Shown: positions 47,941-61,479 of the stretch, piece by piece
How the letters are laid out: each line of letters opens with the position of its first letter
How positions within the stretch are numbered: the first letter of the stretch is position 1
Origin: Triops longicaudatus
Lineage: Eukaryota > Arthropoda > Branchiopoda > Notostraca > Triopsidae
Length of the DNA: 64,000 nt
Direction: 5' to 3'
NCBI GenBank assembly: GCA_022885665.1
Contig: JAGQDJ010000030.1
Coordinates: forward strand, 124,001 to 188,000
Made by a program: the position numbers and the translations under genes
The notes under the pieces: generated by a model
Databases searched by the model: none
Seen by the model: the letters and a program-made list of their open reading frames with translations, nothing else
Told to the model about the DNA's origin: nothing

Positions 47941-50900
47941 TGTTTCTTTATTCAGTAACCTTACGTAAGAACAATGGAAAAAATCATCATCGATAAAAAT
48001 GTCAGAAAATCGGCTGCATAAGGTCATAAGTTCGTTTTTAGGATTCAAGCTTTTTAATTCCAATCAAAGTCGAACTTTGATCTCGGAAATTTTATGGAAC
48101 ACTTGACCCGCTTTTCTGAAGGTTACGTTTATAGCGCTGTTAGGGAGGTATAATAGTTAAACTTGCTTCCAAGTGCTGATTTTAAGTAAGGGTGGGGGGA
48201 AGTCGACGCTTTTGAGTGAAGAGGGGTTGGGGGTGACGCCAAAGTTAGGTCAGTCGTAATGTACAGCTGTAAGGGGAGCTAATGGCGTTTAATTGAAAGA
48301 ATCCAGTCAAGATGAAGACTTCACTTAATGGGCTAAATAGCGTATACCCGAAACGGAGGAGGGTGGAGAGGGTGAAAGAGAGAAGAAATCTATTAAAAAT
48401 CCTGAACGAGACAAAGAAGATAGAAATAAGGCAGAAATAAAGAAAAAATTTAAAAAAAATTCACAAAATCAGATAAATCTACAATTAGCTTCACTTTTGG
48501 GAACAAAAACTAAAAACGTAAGAAAGTCCAGGCAGAAATAGACAAAATAAATTGTCGAATTAATTCATAAATAATTTGAAACAAAAGAAAATTAACCTCA
48601 TTTAAGGGCTTTAACGAAAGCAAAAAAAAAAAATAGAAAAATGAAAAAGAGTCCAGAAATCTAAAACACAGAAATTTCGAAGTAAAATAAATGCGGAACG
48701 AAAAAGATTTTAGGCGCTGTGTTTTTGCAGAAATTACTACAAGAGAAAAAATCGCTAGATCAGTCAACCTCTAGGTTTCTGTTGAAAATCTGTCGGTTAT
48801 TTCTGTCTGGTGTTTTGAAGCTCAGCTGTTGTGTTGCTGTTAGCGCAAAGGGAGGTTGTCGTTTTATTAAAAAGGTGGGCGGGGCGTGGAAATTGAGAAA
48901 CTGGCGGTGGAAGAAGAAAGAGGCTCAATCCCGTTACGCTCTAACATTTTCTCTTTTAAATCTGTCTCAGTTTCTTTAAGGTGGGGGAGAAACTCCATAT
49001 TTTCGGAAAATAGACGCTAACTCGCCTCAGAAGTGAAAAAATGCTTTTGATATATCCTCCCCTGAACGTTATTTTGTCAGCTAAGACTGAAAACCATAAA
49101 TCCGCAACTCTTAAAAGGAAAGGAGTTTTTATTTCTATTTTCTTAAGAAGTCCGGTTTTCTCCGAGTTTTAAATGCCCACAATTCAGAAGTAAACAGTTT
49201 TAAGGAGATTTCTTTGTTCTCAAGGGACATGGCGTAAGAAGTAAGCTGGGCTAAATTAAAATTCATTTTCTTATAATTCCCTGGTCCCAGAATTTCGCTC
49301 GCCAATCGCAAGCAGGCCAGCTGACTTTCTTCCGACTTTGAAAGCAATTCGGGGACTTGTTATAGACAATTAAAAAGTCTGCAAGCTTCAACAATAAAAA
49401 CTCAAATGGTTCAGAGCCAAATCTGCTAATTGGTGAAGCCAATTAAAACCAAAACCTTTGTTTTATTATGGTATAAACTTGTACTACTTTTGTCGTAAAA
49501 TTGTGCTTTTGGTTTGGCGAAATCGACGCAAAGATTAGCAATACCTAAGCTCTTCCCATTATGACTGAGATTAAAAAAAGAAAATTAAATCAGGAATAAT
49601 TAAAATAATTAAAGCAATATAAAATATTAAAATCAACATAATTTGTTTACACTACAGAATTTCTTTGGGGAAATAATTATTAGTAGAATGAGAATGAGGT
49701 AATTGCTGCCGAAGCTTCTCTTACTTGTAATACATTACTTAATAATAACATAAGAAATCCCGAAAAATAAAAAAATACTGAAAATGTTAAAAATTTATTT
49801 ATTTTATTGCAGAAATTTGCAATAAAGAATTGCTAGCACAACTGAAATAAATTAATTGCTGCCTAAGCTATTCCCAATTCTGCAATATTTTAATATAAAG
49901 CCACGTTTCAGCAAATTTCACATAGCAGTGGGCCAGTACATGTAATTTCTGCGGAATTCAGATGTAAAACAACAAGACAAAGCCACTTGTAACACTAAGC
50001 TCCAACTTTAGCTCACAAACAAGTTTCACTAAGCTGTAACAGCGTTAGTTTGGAAGATTTCGCCACCGTGTCGAGTAAGAAGCGCTATTTCTACCGAAGC
50101 TGCGCCGCCTTTGTGGCGTAAAAACTGCCGATAATGCGCCAGTCTTTGGCAAAAAAAAACTTTTTGTGGAAATTTCTAGCACTATTTCTGTCTCAGAAGT
50201 TTGCATTTTCATGTCTTACAATTTCTAACCGTATAACGTCGAGCTGTGCAGCTCTGCATATTTCTTCAAATGTCTAGAAATAGCAATTTCTATTTGAAAC
50301 ACGTTGAATTTCTGTATATATTGATTTTTATGTATTTTTAATGAAATAGAAATTATATTTAAGTAAATATAAATGCGGAAGAATGATATAGTAATCAAAG
50401 AAATTCATATGAAGAAATAAAAAAGGGTAACGAAAAATATCTCTGGCTAAAAACTTCGACGTAATTTCTTGAAATATTAATGTTAGTAGGGTTAAAAACA
50501 TTCAAATTACTACTAAAATGACAGCTATTTCTTTAAATATACATAAGCAAGACAGATATAAGAAACAAAAAGGCAGAAAATAAAAAGAAGAAAGAAATAA
50601 AAAGAAGAAAGAAATTCTGGGAATTCTTAAATATCTAAAATATTGTAAAACAATTTTTTGAGGTTTCGGGGGCTGGAAACAGCCATTTACGCCGAAGCTC
50701 CGCCCATTCTGACTCCCAGCAAATAACGAACCTGGAAAAGATTATGTTTCTGGGAGGGTAAAGTTGAAAAGTACTTGTTACGCTACAGATATACGTCTGA
50801 GTACTACACACAAGTACTCTTCGCTCTATTTTGTCTTTTTTTTAGCGTATTTTTTGGCTTTTCGGTTACGGTTAATGAGATCACAGCAACTTTCTGCCTT

Positions 50901-51670
50901 TTTTGGGCACATAAGATGCAATCTTTCCTTAATTCTTCTCCTTTCCTTACACTACAGCAACCTCCCCACCCCAACCCCCCAAGTCCCATAACACTTGTCC
51001 ACACAATTAACCACCAATAGCGTTCCCCTTGGTGTATTTCTAATTAGACCTCACTAGGAATCCTTATAAGACCTTTTACTCTTCCTTCAAGCCTTTGGCA
51101 TTGTAAAAACACGCTGAGGCACACGAAGAAATTTCCACTTCCAAGAAATTTTTAGTCCAATTTACCTTTTCTCTACTTAAACACAGTTCACTTATTTCCT
51201 TAAATTTTGCATTCTTGCACCAGAATTTCACAAATTTCTCGAAAAGATTTAGAAGTCATTGAAAAAGAATTCAAATATTTTTCAACAAGAATCGAAAAGT
51301 AAGAAACATTTGGCAGTAATAGTAATAATAGGCAAGTTTATGTAGGCAAGTAATAACAAAATAACTAATCTTAACTAGCAAAGAAATTTATCCAAAATTA
51401 TGTTTTTGGCAGTAAAAAATCCTAAAGTAATAAATGGCAGAAAATGGTTCCTATAAGCCTAAAGTAATTTCGAACAAAAAGTAACAAAAATGATAAGGCA
51501 TACTCACAGATGTTACTTAATAGTCCCAAAGCAATAATAGCATCCTTTCATGCCAAACTCTTTCGAAATTTCGTCGTATTTAAAGAAACACACTTGGAAG
51601 AAAATATTTTTATTTTATAATGTTTTTTTTTCACGAATATCGTTCCAGTAGTTACTTTCAATAGGTCAGG

Positions 51671-52444
51671 TTAGAATTGGCCAGGAAAGTTTTCTGTGTA
51701 GGTATAGGGACTTAACTGTGACAACGGCGTGCAATCACTTAATCTGAAACGTTGCGTTGGCTCGGGGAGCTGCAACCTGACTGCATTTGGGAGGCTGAGA
51801 AGCACTGGCTTTTGGTCTCGTGCTGGAGAGTACATGGTACGTGGAACTCGTGGAGCCGTGAGATGCTGATCTCCGTGACGGAGGTTTTGTGGGAGGGTTG
51901 AAGGAGGTAAAAGAAGGGACAGAAGGCAAAAGGGATATTGTGTGAGACTGCAGTTGGGGGTAAGTGGGGGTGAGGGGGTGGATTGATCGCCAGTGTAGAA
52001 AGAGCAGAAAGAATCTTCGTTTCTTTTTAGTGTCTTCCTTGTTGTGTTTTTGGGTATTTTTTCTCGTAGTTTTGATTTCGATTTAGAATGTTCGGAAGGT
52101 AAGGAAAAAGCGAGGACTTTGTTTTCTAAGAGGTTCGATTCTAATCAGAGACAAAAACAAGGAAGGAAGGGAGAAAGAGGCTGCTTGAAGGATTTTTTTT
52201 TGTGTGTGTCGGGATTAGAAGTTGACTGGCTTTTGTTTACTGTTGTTTAGGCAGTTTTGCATGATTCAGCTTCAAAAGAGCACTGCTTTGGGGTGTGAAA
52301 GGTATTGTATACGACCAAGGTACGGACAACAACGAGGTGTATACGGGAGGGTGGAGGGGAGTACAATAGGCAGCTGCTGGATCCGATACACGTGATTCGT
52401 AGGCATTGTCTTTGATCTGCTTGAGGTATCCCTTGTCCTTTTTC
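51671..52444 (-). CDS. Unidentified 3' coding end, two terminal exons
   Basis: Exon 52444-52241 is followed by exon 51947-51671 on the - strand. The first has an AG acceptor, is open in one frame for 204 nt (starting DKGYLKQIKDNAYESRVSD, then AYCTPLHPPVYTSLLSVPW) and ends at a GTAAAC donor in phase 2. The second follows a strong C-rich polypyrimidine tract and CTGCAG, starts in the matching phase, and runs 91 codons to TAA. Its peptide includes PQNLRHGDQHLTAPRVP, QKPVLLSLPNAVRLQLPEP and the end LSPYTYTENFPGQF. The product is Pro/Ser/Leu-rich, about 160 residues so far, and not recognised. The part around AYCTPLHPP could be compared with the C-terminal region of ER metallopeptidase 1, but the second exon does not fit that. 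Upstream exons are not found. Confidence 0.4.
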
Positions 52445-53304
52445 CTGCTTCAAGACCAATCAAGCGTCCTTTGTTTGCCAAACGAAGATTTTTGTCTAGT
52501 TACGACTAACTTGACGCGTACTTTCCATGCTTCGAACGCAAGAAAGGACGTTTTCAATACGTAATGTATTTTTTCCTTTTGTCAACAGGCGTGAGTGTAG
52601 TATGAAAACAAATGCAAAAAAAAAATCCTAAGTAAATAAACAATCTTTTATTACTAGCTTGCTGCATTTGTAAAAATCAAGGTCAATACGAATAAAATAC
52701 CTGTAGCTTCATTGATATCATCCGTTGCGTTAAAAACGCCACTAAATTAAAGTGGAACATTGCCATTAAATTTGCAACACGATATTTTCTCGAAGCTAAA
52801 AAAAATAATATAAAATTGGACAAACATTCATAAGATTCACGGAAACGATGTTCGATTGACACAACTCGCGCTAATAACTTGCAATATTAATTCGGGAACA
52901 AAGTTCGAAGTATTTCTCAAGAAATATAGCCATTTGCCAAATGTGTTCGCAACAAGCAGGAATTAAATACGAAATTAGGAGTATTGGATTGAACACTGTA
53001 GATTTTTTTCTGTGTTCCTGCCATAATATTATAGTTCGTAATCGCTATAACGAAATTCTGGGTACAAAGAATGTCTATTGTATACGATGTTCGTTACGTC
53101 AATCGACTACCAGGAGAGTAACAACGAAAAGTGAAACTGGCAACGTTTTGTTAAGCTCCACCTACCCTGAAATTCCACACGCGATTATGAGCAATGAAAG
53201 TGTAAAACAAATCCAACGACATCCTGACAATAACATCGTTTTACGTCAATATAACACAAAAAATATCATCAATACATTTGTACATATCATCAATACATCA
53301 ATAC

Positions 53305-53343
53305 AAATGTATGGATTCTATCATCAATAGAATCCATACATTT
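53305..53343. repeat. Perfect 17-bp hairpin with 5-nt loop
   Basis: AAATGTATGGATTCTAT, loop CATCA, then the exact inverse complement. It sits in a CATCAATACAT-rich patch. Confidence 0.8.
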
Positions 53344-55611
53344 ATTGGCCTTTCCACTATAGGAGGTATTTCGTTACATCCAGGCCCGTTGTAGCGCGAC
53401 CTGGCTCCACATTACATCAAGCGTTTTGTGAGTTAAAAAATATGACGTCAAGGGTTACAGTCCCACGCGGAACAAAGCTCCTTAGTCCCGCCCTGCCAAA
53501 CTTTCGAACGTTTTGCCTCAGTTGTACCACACCTCGCAACAGTAAAGGAAGCAAGGAGCTCAGTCTAATGCTGCTGATTAACGAAAGCGTTTCCCCACAG
53601 CCAATTAAGAAGATAGTACGAAAACCCTTCTTGAATGCTTAATTGTTTTACATGTTAAACATGGCATTGCCAGTCTTCTTGTATCTACATTGGAACGCGT
53701 TGGGAACAGGGATAAAAAGGCTAAATGAAAGAAAACGAAGGGTTAACTGGTCCATTGCTGTGTATTCCGGAAGAAAAGGACAAGTTATGGAAACGATTTA
53801 GTGTTGGGTCATCGTAAGGGACGGTTTTATGACGCTGGCTTATTCTTTTGACGTCTATAAATAGGCTTTGGGAACCTTCTTTTATAGACATGGGTCCGAT
53901 TCACTCCGTTACCCTCCTTTTTGGCGGGGAGAGGTAGAATGAAAAAAATGACTTGTAGTACACATTTGTAGCTATCCATAACATTTAACCGCAGCAAAAA
54001 TGAGCTCCACGTACAGTAACAAATAGAACAAGTCATTGTGACTTAAGAGATTTGTTCCTCAAGTACAAACGTTTCTAGACCAAAGTGGAACTTGGGACAG
54101 GAAATAATTTACGAGCTCTAAAACCGGCTAATGGTTAGTAATTGCTGCAAATGATTAGTTATAATTAACGACCTAAAGACGAGCAGTAATGACTGTTCCC
54201 AGACCAGTACAAAAATTCGAAAAATTACAAAACTTACACATAGAATGAAACTCCATTCATTTACCTCTTTCTATAAACAGTATGTTTTCATTTAACCTTT
54301 TATAACATGGAAATCTTTTTTAAAGAAATCGTAGTTAAAACTTTTTACAGTTTTAGTTTTAACTTTCCGAGTTTCAGAATTAAAAAGGAAAGGAGGCTAA
54401 AAGTTATGGCTTAAAATGTTCATTAAGTTGGGGGCCCGAAACTGACGACCCAAGAAACAGAAATTAACGCAGTATGGTGCGGTGGGCTTAAAAGCAATGA
54501 GGCCCGGGTTAAAATTGCATGGGGTGCAAGCGTTCATTAAAGCAGGGAGTGGGCCGAAAGTTTTCCCCTGGAGAGACACGGTGGTTGTGTGTATGTGTTG
54601 ACGTATCCATGTATCTGTTTGCGTACGCCAAAGTTCAGTCGCCGGCTGTCGACTGTCGAGAGAAAAGCACCCCCGTAACCTGACAACAATGTGACCCCTT
54701 TCTTAGTATATTGCTAATACTCTAACAGTATACCGAGCTCAAGGATGGCAAGTTTCGGGTTGTCCAAGGATCCTGCCCCGTCCAGAGATATTCGTTTGCA
54801 GTTTGTTGAACGACAGCTTTCGAAAGTAGACTTCTGCGGAATTTCTGCTGAAAGATTCAAGAAGATCAAATCTTTTTAAGATGAGATTCTATTTTTGGAT
54901 TTGTTTATTTTTATTAACGAATTATTTGAGCTAAGTCAATTAAAAAAAAACTAAAAAAAAACTGATGAATATAAAAAGTGTTCATGTCTGGTGTTACACG
55001 AAGAATGTCTACTAGTATTAAAAGAGTTCGTATCCGTCGAGAAGTACTAACAAGTTGACAGAAATAGTTCAGGTGCTGCACACCGGCCTTATTCAATTGT
55101 ACTGTAAACGATTGGCGATCCAAAAGGGAAAGAAAAGCATCACACAAGGCTTTGTTTAACTTGGGCAAGGTTGTGTGGTATACAACAACTAAATAGCAAA
55201 CCAGCTGACTACCCTAAAAGTCTATTGTATGTGCTACTGTGCTTGCCTGTATACACTTCTTTTATGTTCTCGTTGAAAACCAAGGGTGGGTGAATCCCCC
55301 CCAACCCTCAAGAACAATAGTCATCCGTCACAAAACATCGCTCATCAGCATCCGTAAGCATCTGTAGATACAAGTCTCGTGATCTGTGAACGTGCACCCG
55401 GAAACGGGTGCACATCTTCGCATCTCATTTTCTTTTGTTATTCCCTTCCATTCACTGAAAACGCGTGAAAGAGCGACTTGACCGAAAGTTGCGCCTCCAT
55501 ATATGCAAATAAAGCTGAAGAACTCACATAAGTGGACAAAATGAACAACTCGAAATTCAGAGTAAAGGGCTGATACAATCTTTGCAAACCTAACCACATT
55601 TCCTGACAAAA

Positions 55612-55720
55612 AAAAAATAATAAAATAAATAAATAAAAAATAAATACATAAAAATAAAAAAAAATAAATACATTAACATAACAATAACTAATTAAATAAT
55701 AATAATAAATAAACACTTAA
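55612..55720 (+). repeat. AAATAAAT-type low-complexity tract
   Basis: Nearly all A and T in AAATAAAT and AATAATAA runs. It creates spurious Tyr/Phe/Leu-rich antisense frames. Confidence 0.85.
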
Positions 55721-56789
55721 AAATCTTTTCATCATCGGAATGACTAGTAGGTCCAGAAAAGCCCAATAAATAATGTTAAATGTTAATAATTAATAAATGC
55801 AAGAATAAAGGTTAAGTTAACGTAATTTTAGTTTCGACATTGATATTTGTATGTTTAGGTATAAAGTCGCACTATTTTTAAGAAGTATTCTGGCTGAACT
55901 TGGAAGGTTAGCGCAAACGCGTTTAAGGATTATCTTTTCACTTCCATGTTAGGTTGTTAGGGGGTAAGGTTTAACAAGTCCATAATGTAATTCCCAAAGA
56001 TGAAGAGAGAACGGGGAGCGAAACCAAACTTCGTCGTAGGGGACAAAAGCAGTAGAGCAGAGATAGATATGTTGAAGTGTGTGTTCCATGGAAGTTGTGG
56101 ATGGGGTAAATGCTTTCCACCCTCTCCGCTCCTGTCCTTGTGTTGATGTAAGACCACGTGACTGATAGCATCCCATTACGGGGACACACATCTGATATAA
56201 GTGGGTAAACACGTTGCTGGACACTTGTGGACATGGAAAACACACATGTATACGGTGCACACATGTATTACATACATTCCCATACTTGCTCTCAACCTTT
56301 TGCCAATACATTTATTATTCCAACTTGCCAGCGTTCGATGTAACCCTTTCTTACCCCCTGCCATCCTGTACGCCTACCCACTCGCTCACAATCTCTCTGA
56401 GCGAATTTTTTCTTCTTTTTTTGCCTTTAGTTAGCTCGATCCATTCCTCAAAGAGGGTATCATATCGACCCTGTCAATGCTGTCATGCTTGGCACCCCGT
56501 TTTACCGGTAACCGGCAGCCTGGTCCTTCATCCATCATCTTCACCACCAACTCACCGACCTAAACGACTTGAAACAAGTGTATTAAGCTGAGAAAACGAA
56601 AAATGGAGCATAATTCTTGTGAAAGAGAAAAAACATGGCAGAAAATGCATAAGGAGAGAGAGCCACTTTTCCTGGTGCTAATTATGCAAATAAGGCTTGT
56701 ATGACTTCCACAGCTAATGGTTTCTCCTTTTAGTAGTATATGGGCTTCTGACGTAATAGATTACAAGCCACACATGACTATACATAAGT

Positions 56790-56955
56790 CGAAATTTATT
56801 CAAATATTTAATCGAGATTTTTTCTAATTTCGAATATTTATTCGAGCTTCTTCGTATATTTTCGAATTTAATCGTATATATCTTCAAATTTTGAATTTTT
56901 CTTCGAATTTTGAACTTTCTTGGAATTTTCCCCAATATTTCTTCGAATATTTCGA
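56790..56955 (+). repeat. Minisatellite with TTCGAATATTT core, second locus
   Basis: About eight imperfect units of 18-25 bp (TTTCGAATATTTATTCGAG, CTTCGAATTTTGAA and variants). Same core as the array at 28330. Confidence 0.6.
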
Positions 56956-59530
56956 TTTACTAGAATAAATCTAAAACTTATGAGCATAGGTAGCTCGTAA
57001 AGTACATATTGCTATAATGAATATACCCGATGTGTACCTTTTAACTGTATAACGCATTATGTCAAAGGTATCAACTTAATTCGTAGCTACGCCATTATGT
57101 TTTCACTTTCTTAGAAAGAGTTTTTGAGCCATTGTATTGAGCATTTTTTGGGGAAATGTAAAACTTAAAAAAAAAATGTGAAACTGCATTTTGTTGGAGT
57201 TATTGTCTCCTAATTTCAAATCATGCCGCAAACTCTGACCAGGATATCACCGAAAAAGCTTCATTGTTTTCAAGAACTTATACGTAAAAATTTTAGGAAG
57301 AAAAGCCTCAAATAATGAGGGAAACAGAATTTCAATATTCGGCGAAGACAAGAAAGTTAAAAAATCACTCTAGTGTAGCTGATTTATTAACCAATGACTT
57401 AGAAATCCGTGGCAACTTTTATACTTAAATTAAATTACCAAACTTTACTGCCAAGAGCTTTTTTTTTTAAAAAAAAATATGAAATATGTACGGAAACTGC
57501 AGGAAAGCTTTTATACAATTAGGCCACAAGCTGCCGTAGCTCCACGCATGGCCCTATATCTTGCTATCGTTAATTTTTTTTCTACTTTCCAGAACTGTGA
57601 CACTTGTAGTGTAAGGCCACACCTTGTCCTTGTAACTTGGCCATAATTGTAGTTTCAGTGCTAGACTTTCTAGGACATCTCCGCTCCCTGAAATCAAACA
57701 ATCATATGAAAGTCGTGTGTCTGTTGCTCAGTATCTTGAAAGATTTCTCGTGTCTTCGCCTGCCGATCTCTGTACACACACGAGCCAAGGGGCTTCGTTG
57801 CAAATTGAATGAGTGCTGAAAGGTATCTTGGTCTACCAAATTGACCGTTAACGCTTCAATATTGCAACGCCATCTTCCTTCCCCGCGCGTCGCTGCTGCC
57901 AAGCCACGCCGTGGCCTGACGCACCGGTTGCTCATGACAGTTCTCAATAATGAATTTTACCTTCCCTTTCTTTTCAAGCCCATGGAGTGGTTTCCTTTAT
58001 TTAACCTTTTGATTATCTCTTTTCCCCCTTCTACCAACTTTTCACTCCTGTCACGCAAGTTTTACTACAATGCGTTCTTTCTTTTCCCGCCATTTTCTCT
58101 CCTGTAGTATTACTCACTCCAGAAAGGGCAAAAAAGTGTGACTTGCAACAGAGTTATGTATGCTTTTTGCATGGAAAATAACCCGTCAGAATGCAGCACA
58201 CCAAGTAGCCACAGAAAAGCACCGAGTAAGGAGAGTTCAAAAGTGTTTCGGTGTTCTGACTTAAGGACTAAGGCTAAGAAACTTGGCAACCTTCCCTGTC
58301 CCAATCCACCATGAATAGTTATATACAACTGGTTGGGGGATAAAACCCCCGTTTCTATACAATCCCATTCTAACGGTCCGTGTGTGTGCGCGCTTTCTCG
58401 GGTACATTTTCTTTTCTCTCCGAAGGTTTCTAGCCCAAACTTCTCGCGGATTACAAGCTTCTTGCATTGCATATGTGTAGCGGTTGGTGACGAAAGGCTA
58501 AGACGTACGTTCAAGTTTTCTCCCTGCGGCTGCGAGAAATTGCCTACGCTAGTATGCTACATTATTGAGATCTTTAAGTCCTATGTTTTCAACCAAGTCA
58601 CTCTCGGGAGTTCGGGAGCTGAAGGAGAAACGTTTTTCAGATTTCGAAGAAACAGGCATTAGCACTTGCGGTTGGAGTTGCAAGAGACTTCCATTCGCAT
58701 ACTCAATCAGATCGACTTTTTTGGCTCTTTAAAGGAAACATTCATTGGTAGCAATTTTACTCTTTAGAAAATGGAATTATTTTAAGAACATTTTGCTCTC
58801 TCTGGTGTAATCTAAAATCATTTCAGAAGCTAAATCCTTTCTTTTTAAGAAAATAGCATTGTTTTTTTAACCGATTGAAAGATAAGATTTTTAAAAAAAT
58901 AACAAAAAATGTATATTGATAAAATTTATGTTAATAAATTTTAAAGCAGTAAAAATATATTTAAAAAACTCATATTAGAAAAGTATTGTTTATATTAGAA
59001 TTTATTGTTATAATTAATTCATTATAACTAATTTATATTTTCATAAAAAATAACTATATTAATAAAATTTTTATGTAAAAGTAATTTCTATCGTTGTAAC
59101 TTATATTGTCGGTCATCTGGCACTCTGAACTATTAAAACGTAATTTAAACAAATGGCGTACGCGCAAGATTTTAGTATTACTAAACCCCCAGTAAAAAGA
59201 ATACTTGCGTAAGTTGAAACCAACCCTCGAAGAAAGACGTTTCACACCCGAAAAAGATCGTGATTATCCTTAATACTGTGGATTCTTATAACAGAGATTT
59301 TTTATAAATAAGAAACAATATACATTATAACGGATTATCCCTGTATTAGACGCTTTTTCTATAAATTCGCATATTCCCACATTAAAATCCATCTACTACA
59401 GCCAACATTTTGTTATAAAAGATTCATTGAAACTAAATTTACTTTAGATAGTATATTTAAGTGTATAGATTTCGTGCAAAAATTAGATCTACTGTATAGA
59501 TTTCGTGCAAACTTTTCAGTTTGTACTTTG

Positions 59531-59592
59531 GATCCTCGTTTTACGCGGTAATTCTTATGGGTCTGGCAGTAGGAAAATCCGCGTAAATCGAG
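59531..59592. repeat. TTACGCGG element, inverted copy
   Basis: CCTCGTTTTACGCGG and, 30 bp later, the inverse complement of CTCGATTTACGCGG. Here the motif forms terminal inverted repeats, as for a tiny MITE. Confidence 0.45.
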
Positions 59593-61479
59593 TTTCTTTA
59601 TCATGGAAGCTGAAACAGGTCACATGATCGGAGTTTGTATGATTCGACGTGTCGGTCTTTGGCTGTAATCCTGAGCTCTTCGGATTTTTGTGGAGTCTGA
59701 AGTTCCGTCGGGCGGTCAGGCATGGTCCCTTTGTCTCATCTTCCCGCCAAAACCTCTTTCCCGGATATAAACTAAATCTCATAGCGCGGGTGAGAACAGA
59801 AAGCCTTGACGAAAGAAATGAAGAATCGAAGACAGGAAAAAAAAAGATTGCTTTGTTTTCCTGAATGACGCTGAAAGTCGTAGAAAGCTACCTTAGTGCT
59901 TTTGCTATCCGTCGCAGTCTTTTCCTTGTTAACTTTGCGCCATTGTTCGATGTAAGACAAGGTGAGCACACTACACAGGAAAACCGCTCCGGTCAATTGT
60001 TAGCAAATAAAAACGTTTCCCCCCACCCACTTTACGGTCCCAGAGTTCTCTTTCTCAATTCTCTACGTTTTCTCTGTCTTTCTGTCGATTGCTCTCGCGT
60101 TTCTTTACCTCCAGCTTCTATTTTTTTTATTTTCACCCCTTTTAGCGCTGGGTATAATAGCGTCATCCGAATGGGCTCCATTCGATCACGACCCAATTAG
60201 CATGGCTGACAAATGCAGACTCTCTCGCTAATATTTATGAGTTCCTTCTTCACTGCCATCCCAACACCTTCTGAACACTCAGCGCCGCCACCACCTCCTG
60301 TTTTAAACTATTAATTTATCCCCTCCCTCTTCAAGTTAACCGTTCGCTGCGATTTCAAACTCGGCTGCGTTGCCAATTTTCATTTTTTATTTCCTTTTTT
60401 CCACTTCGAGGTTTTGAAATAGAAAAAATTATCTGGCTTATAATAATAAAACACTCTAAATACAAAGTTTCATTTCACTGTAATTTCTCTTTCGGTTAAA
60501 AAGTTGTCTAATCAAGGAAATTCGAAACTTTTCCTTCTCCGGCGTGTAAGTCTTCTTCAGCTTTTGGGAATAGGTATGTAAATGCTGATTTAGTTAAGCT
60601 CAGACGTGTCAATTAGCCCTGAAGCCAAAACAAGCCCTAATTCAATTGTGGAAAGCTCCAAAGATCAACATTTATGTTTTCTTATTCAGCGTTTTTATTT
60701 CTATTTTTTTTCACTCGCTCGTCAACTCGCTTTTGAAGCCGTCTTTAGTGTAAAAAGCTTGAAAAGAACAGGACGAAGAGAGAAAATGAATAAAAAAATA
60801 GGAGACCAAACTGTATACAAGAGACAGGGCCGTCAGACTGTTCGATAACTTCATCAAGCTTGGAAATTTGAATACACAAGCTTCCTCCTGTCATCACTTT
60901 ATACCTGGCTTGGCTGTTTTGCTTTTAGAAGCCCTTTCTTGGAAACCGTAACGAGTTTTCAAGTGAGCCTGTACTAGCTGTACGAGTGCTGCAAGCTGAG
61001 ATGCCCCTGAGTCGAAAGCCAATGATACCAGAATTAGGCAGCTGTTTTTTTTATAGAATACTCTTTTAATGGGTGAGTAATTCAAGAAACAATGATACTG
61101 ACAAAAATAAAGTCCTCAAAAAACGAAAATAACAAATTGATACTTCAGAAAATCAAGGACTGCAACAAGAGAACGTAAGTATGAAGTGAATTGAACTAGA
61201 AACTGCAATTGAAGGAGAGCCTTGATCTCACTGCCAAAGAAAATATCCAAGTAAATAAATGAGGTATACTCTCTATAGTCACTGGAAGCATGCTAGTCCT
61301 GATTAGTTAAAAAAGATGCATAATTTTGTCGAAAAGCTTAATGAAAACAAGAAAAAGCAACATTCTAGGGGCGTGGCCTTAGCATCCGTCATATTTCTCT
61401 GTTTTAGTCTGTGGAGTGGTCGAGTAATAAGCAACTTGAATTGCAGTTAAGCGCTGCATTAGCAAGTTGTGTCACAGTG

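Larger units (their letters stand above)
44418..51670. other. Gene-poor region 5' of DIP-b
   Basis: No secure gene. Contains repeat family B, the poly-G run, the 47.6-kb minisatellite and A-rich, AGAAATT-rich DNA from 48.4 to 51.5 kb. A motif near CCGAAGCTCCGCCC recurs in that last part. A leader-like - strand frame starts at 47158. Confidence 0.45.
52445..61479. other. Gene-poor region, right side
   Basis: No secure gene. Contains the hairpin at 53305, low-complexity and minisatellite tracts at 55.6 and 56.8 kb, overlapping open frames at 55.9-56.4 kb on three frames, and the inverted TTACGCGG element at 59.5 kb. Confidence 0.45.

Noticed and set aside
48185..48240. G-rich runs as a possible G-quadruplex
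   Set aside because: Loops between G runs are too long for a convincing quadruplex.
51948..51985. G-rich + strand stretch as a regulatory G-quadruplex
   Set aside because: Better explained as the C-rich polypyrimidine tract of the - strand acceptor at 51947.
55528..55602. 75-nt - strand segment with good acceptor and GTGAGT donor, open in two frames
   Set aside because: Too short, two frames equally open, no partner exon in matching phase and no recognisable motif.
55949..56364. Long overlapping - strand open frames
   Set aside because: Three frames are open at once with Cys/His/Thr-rich, low-information peptides; explained by stop-poor composition.
56201..56591. Two + frames in the right-hand desert
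   Set aside because: No signature, no splice context, overlapping frames on the opposite strand.
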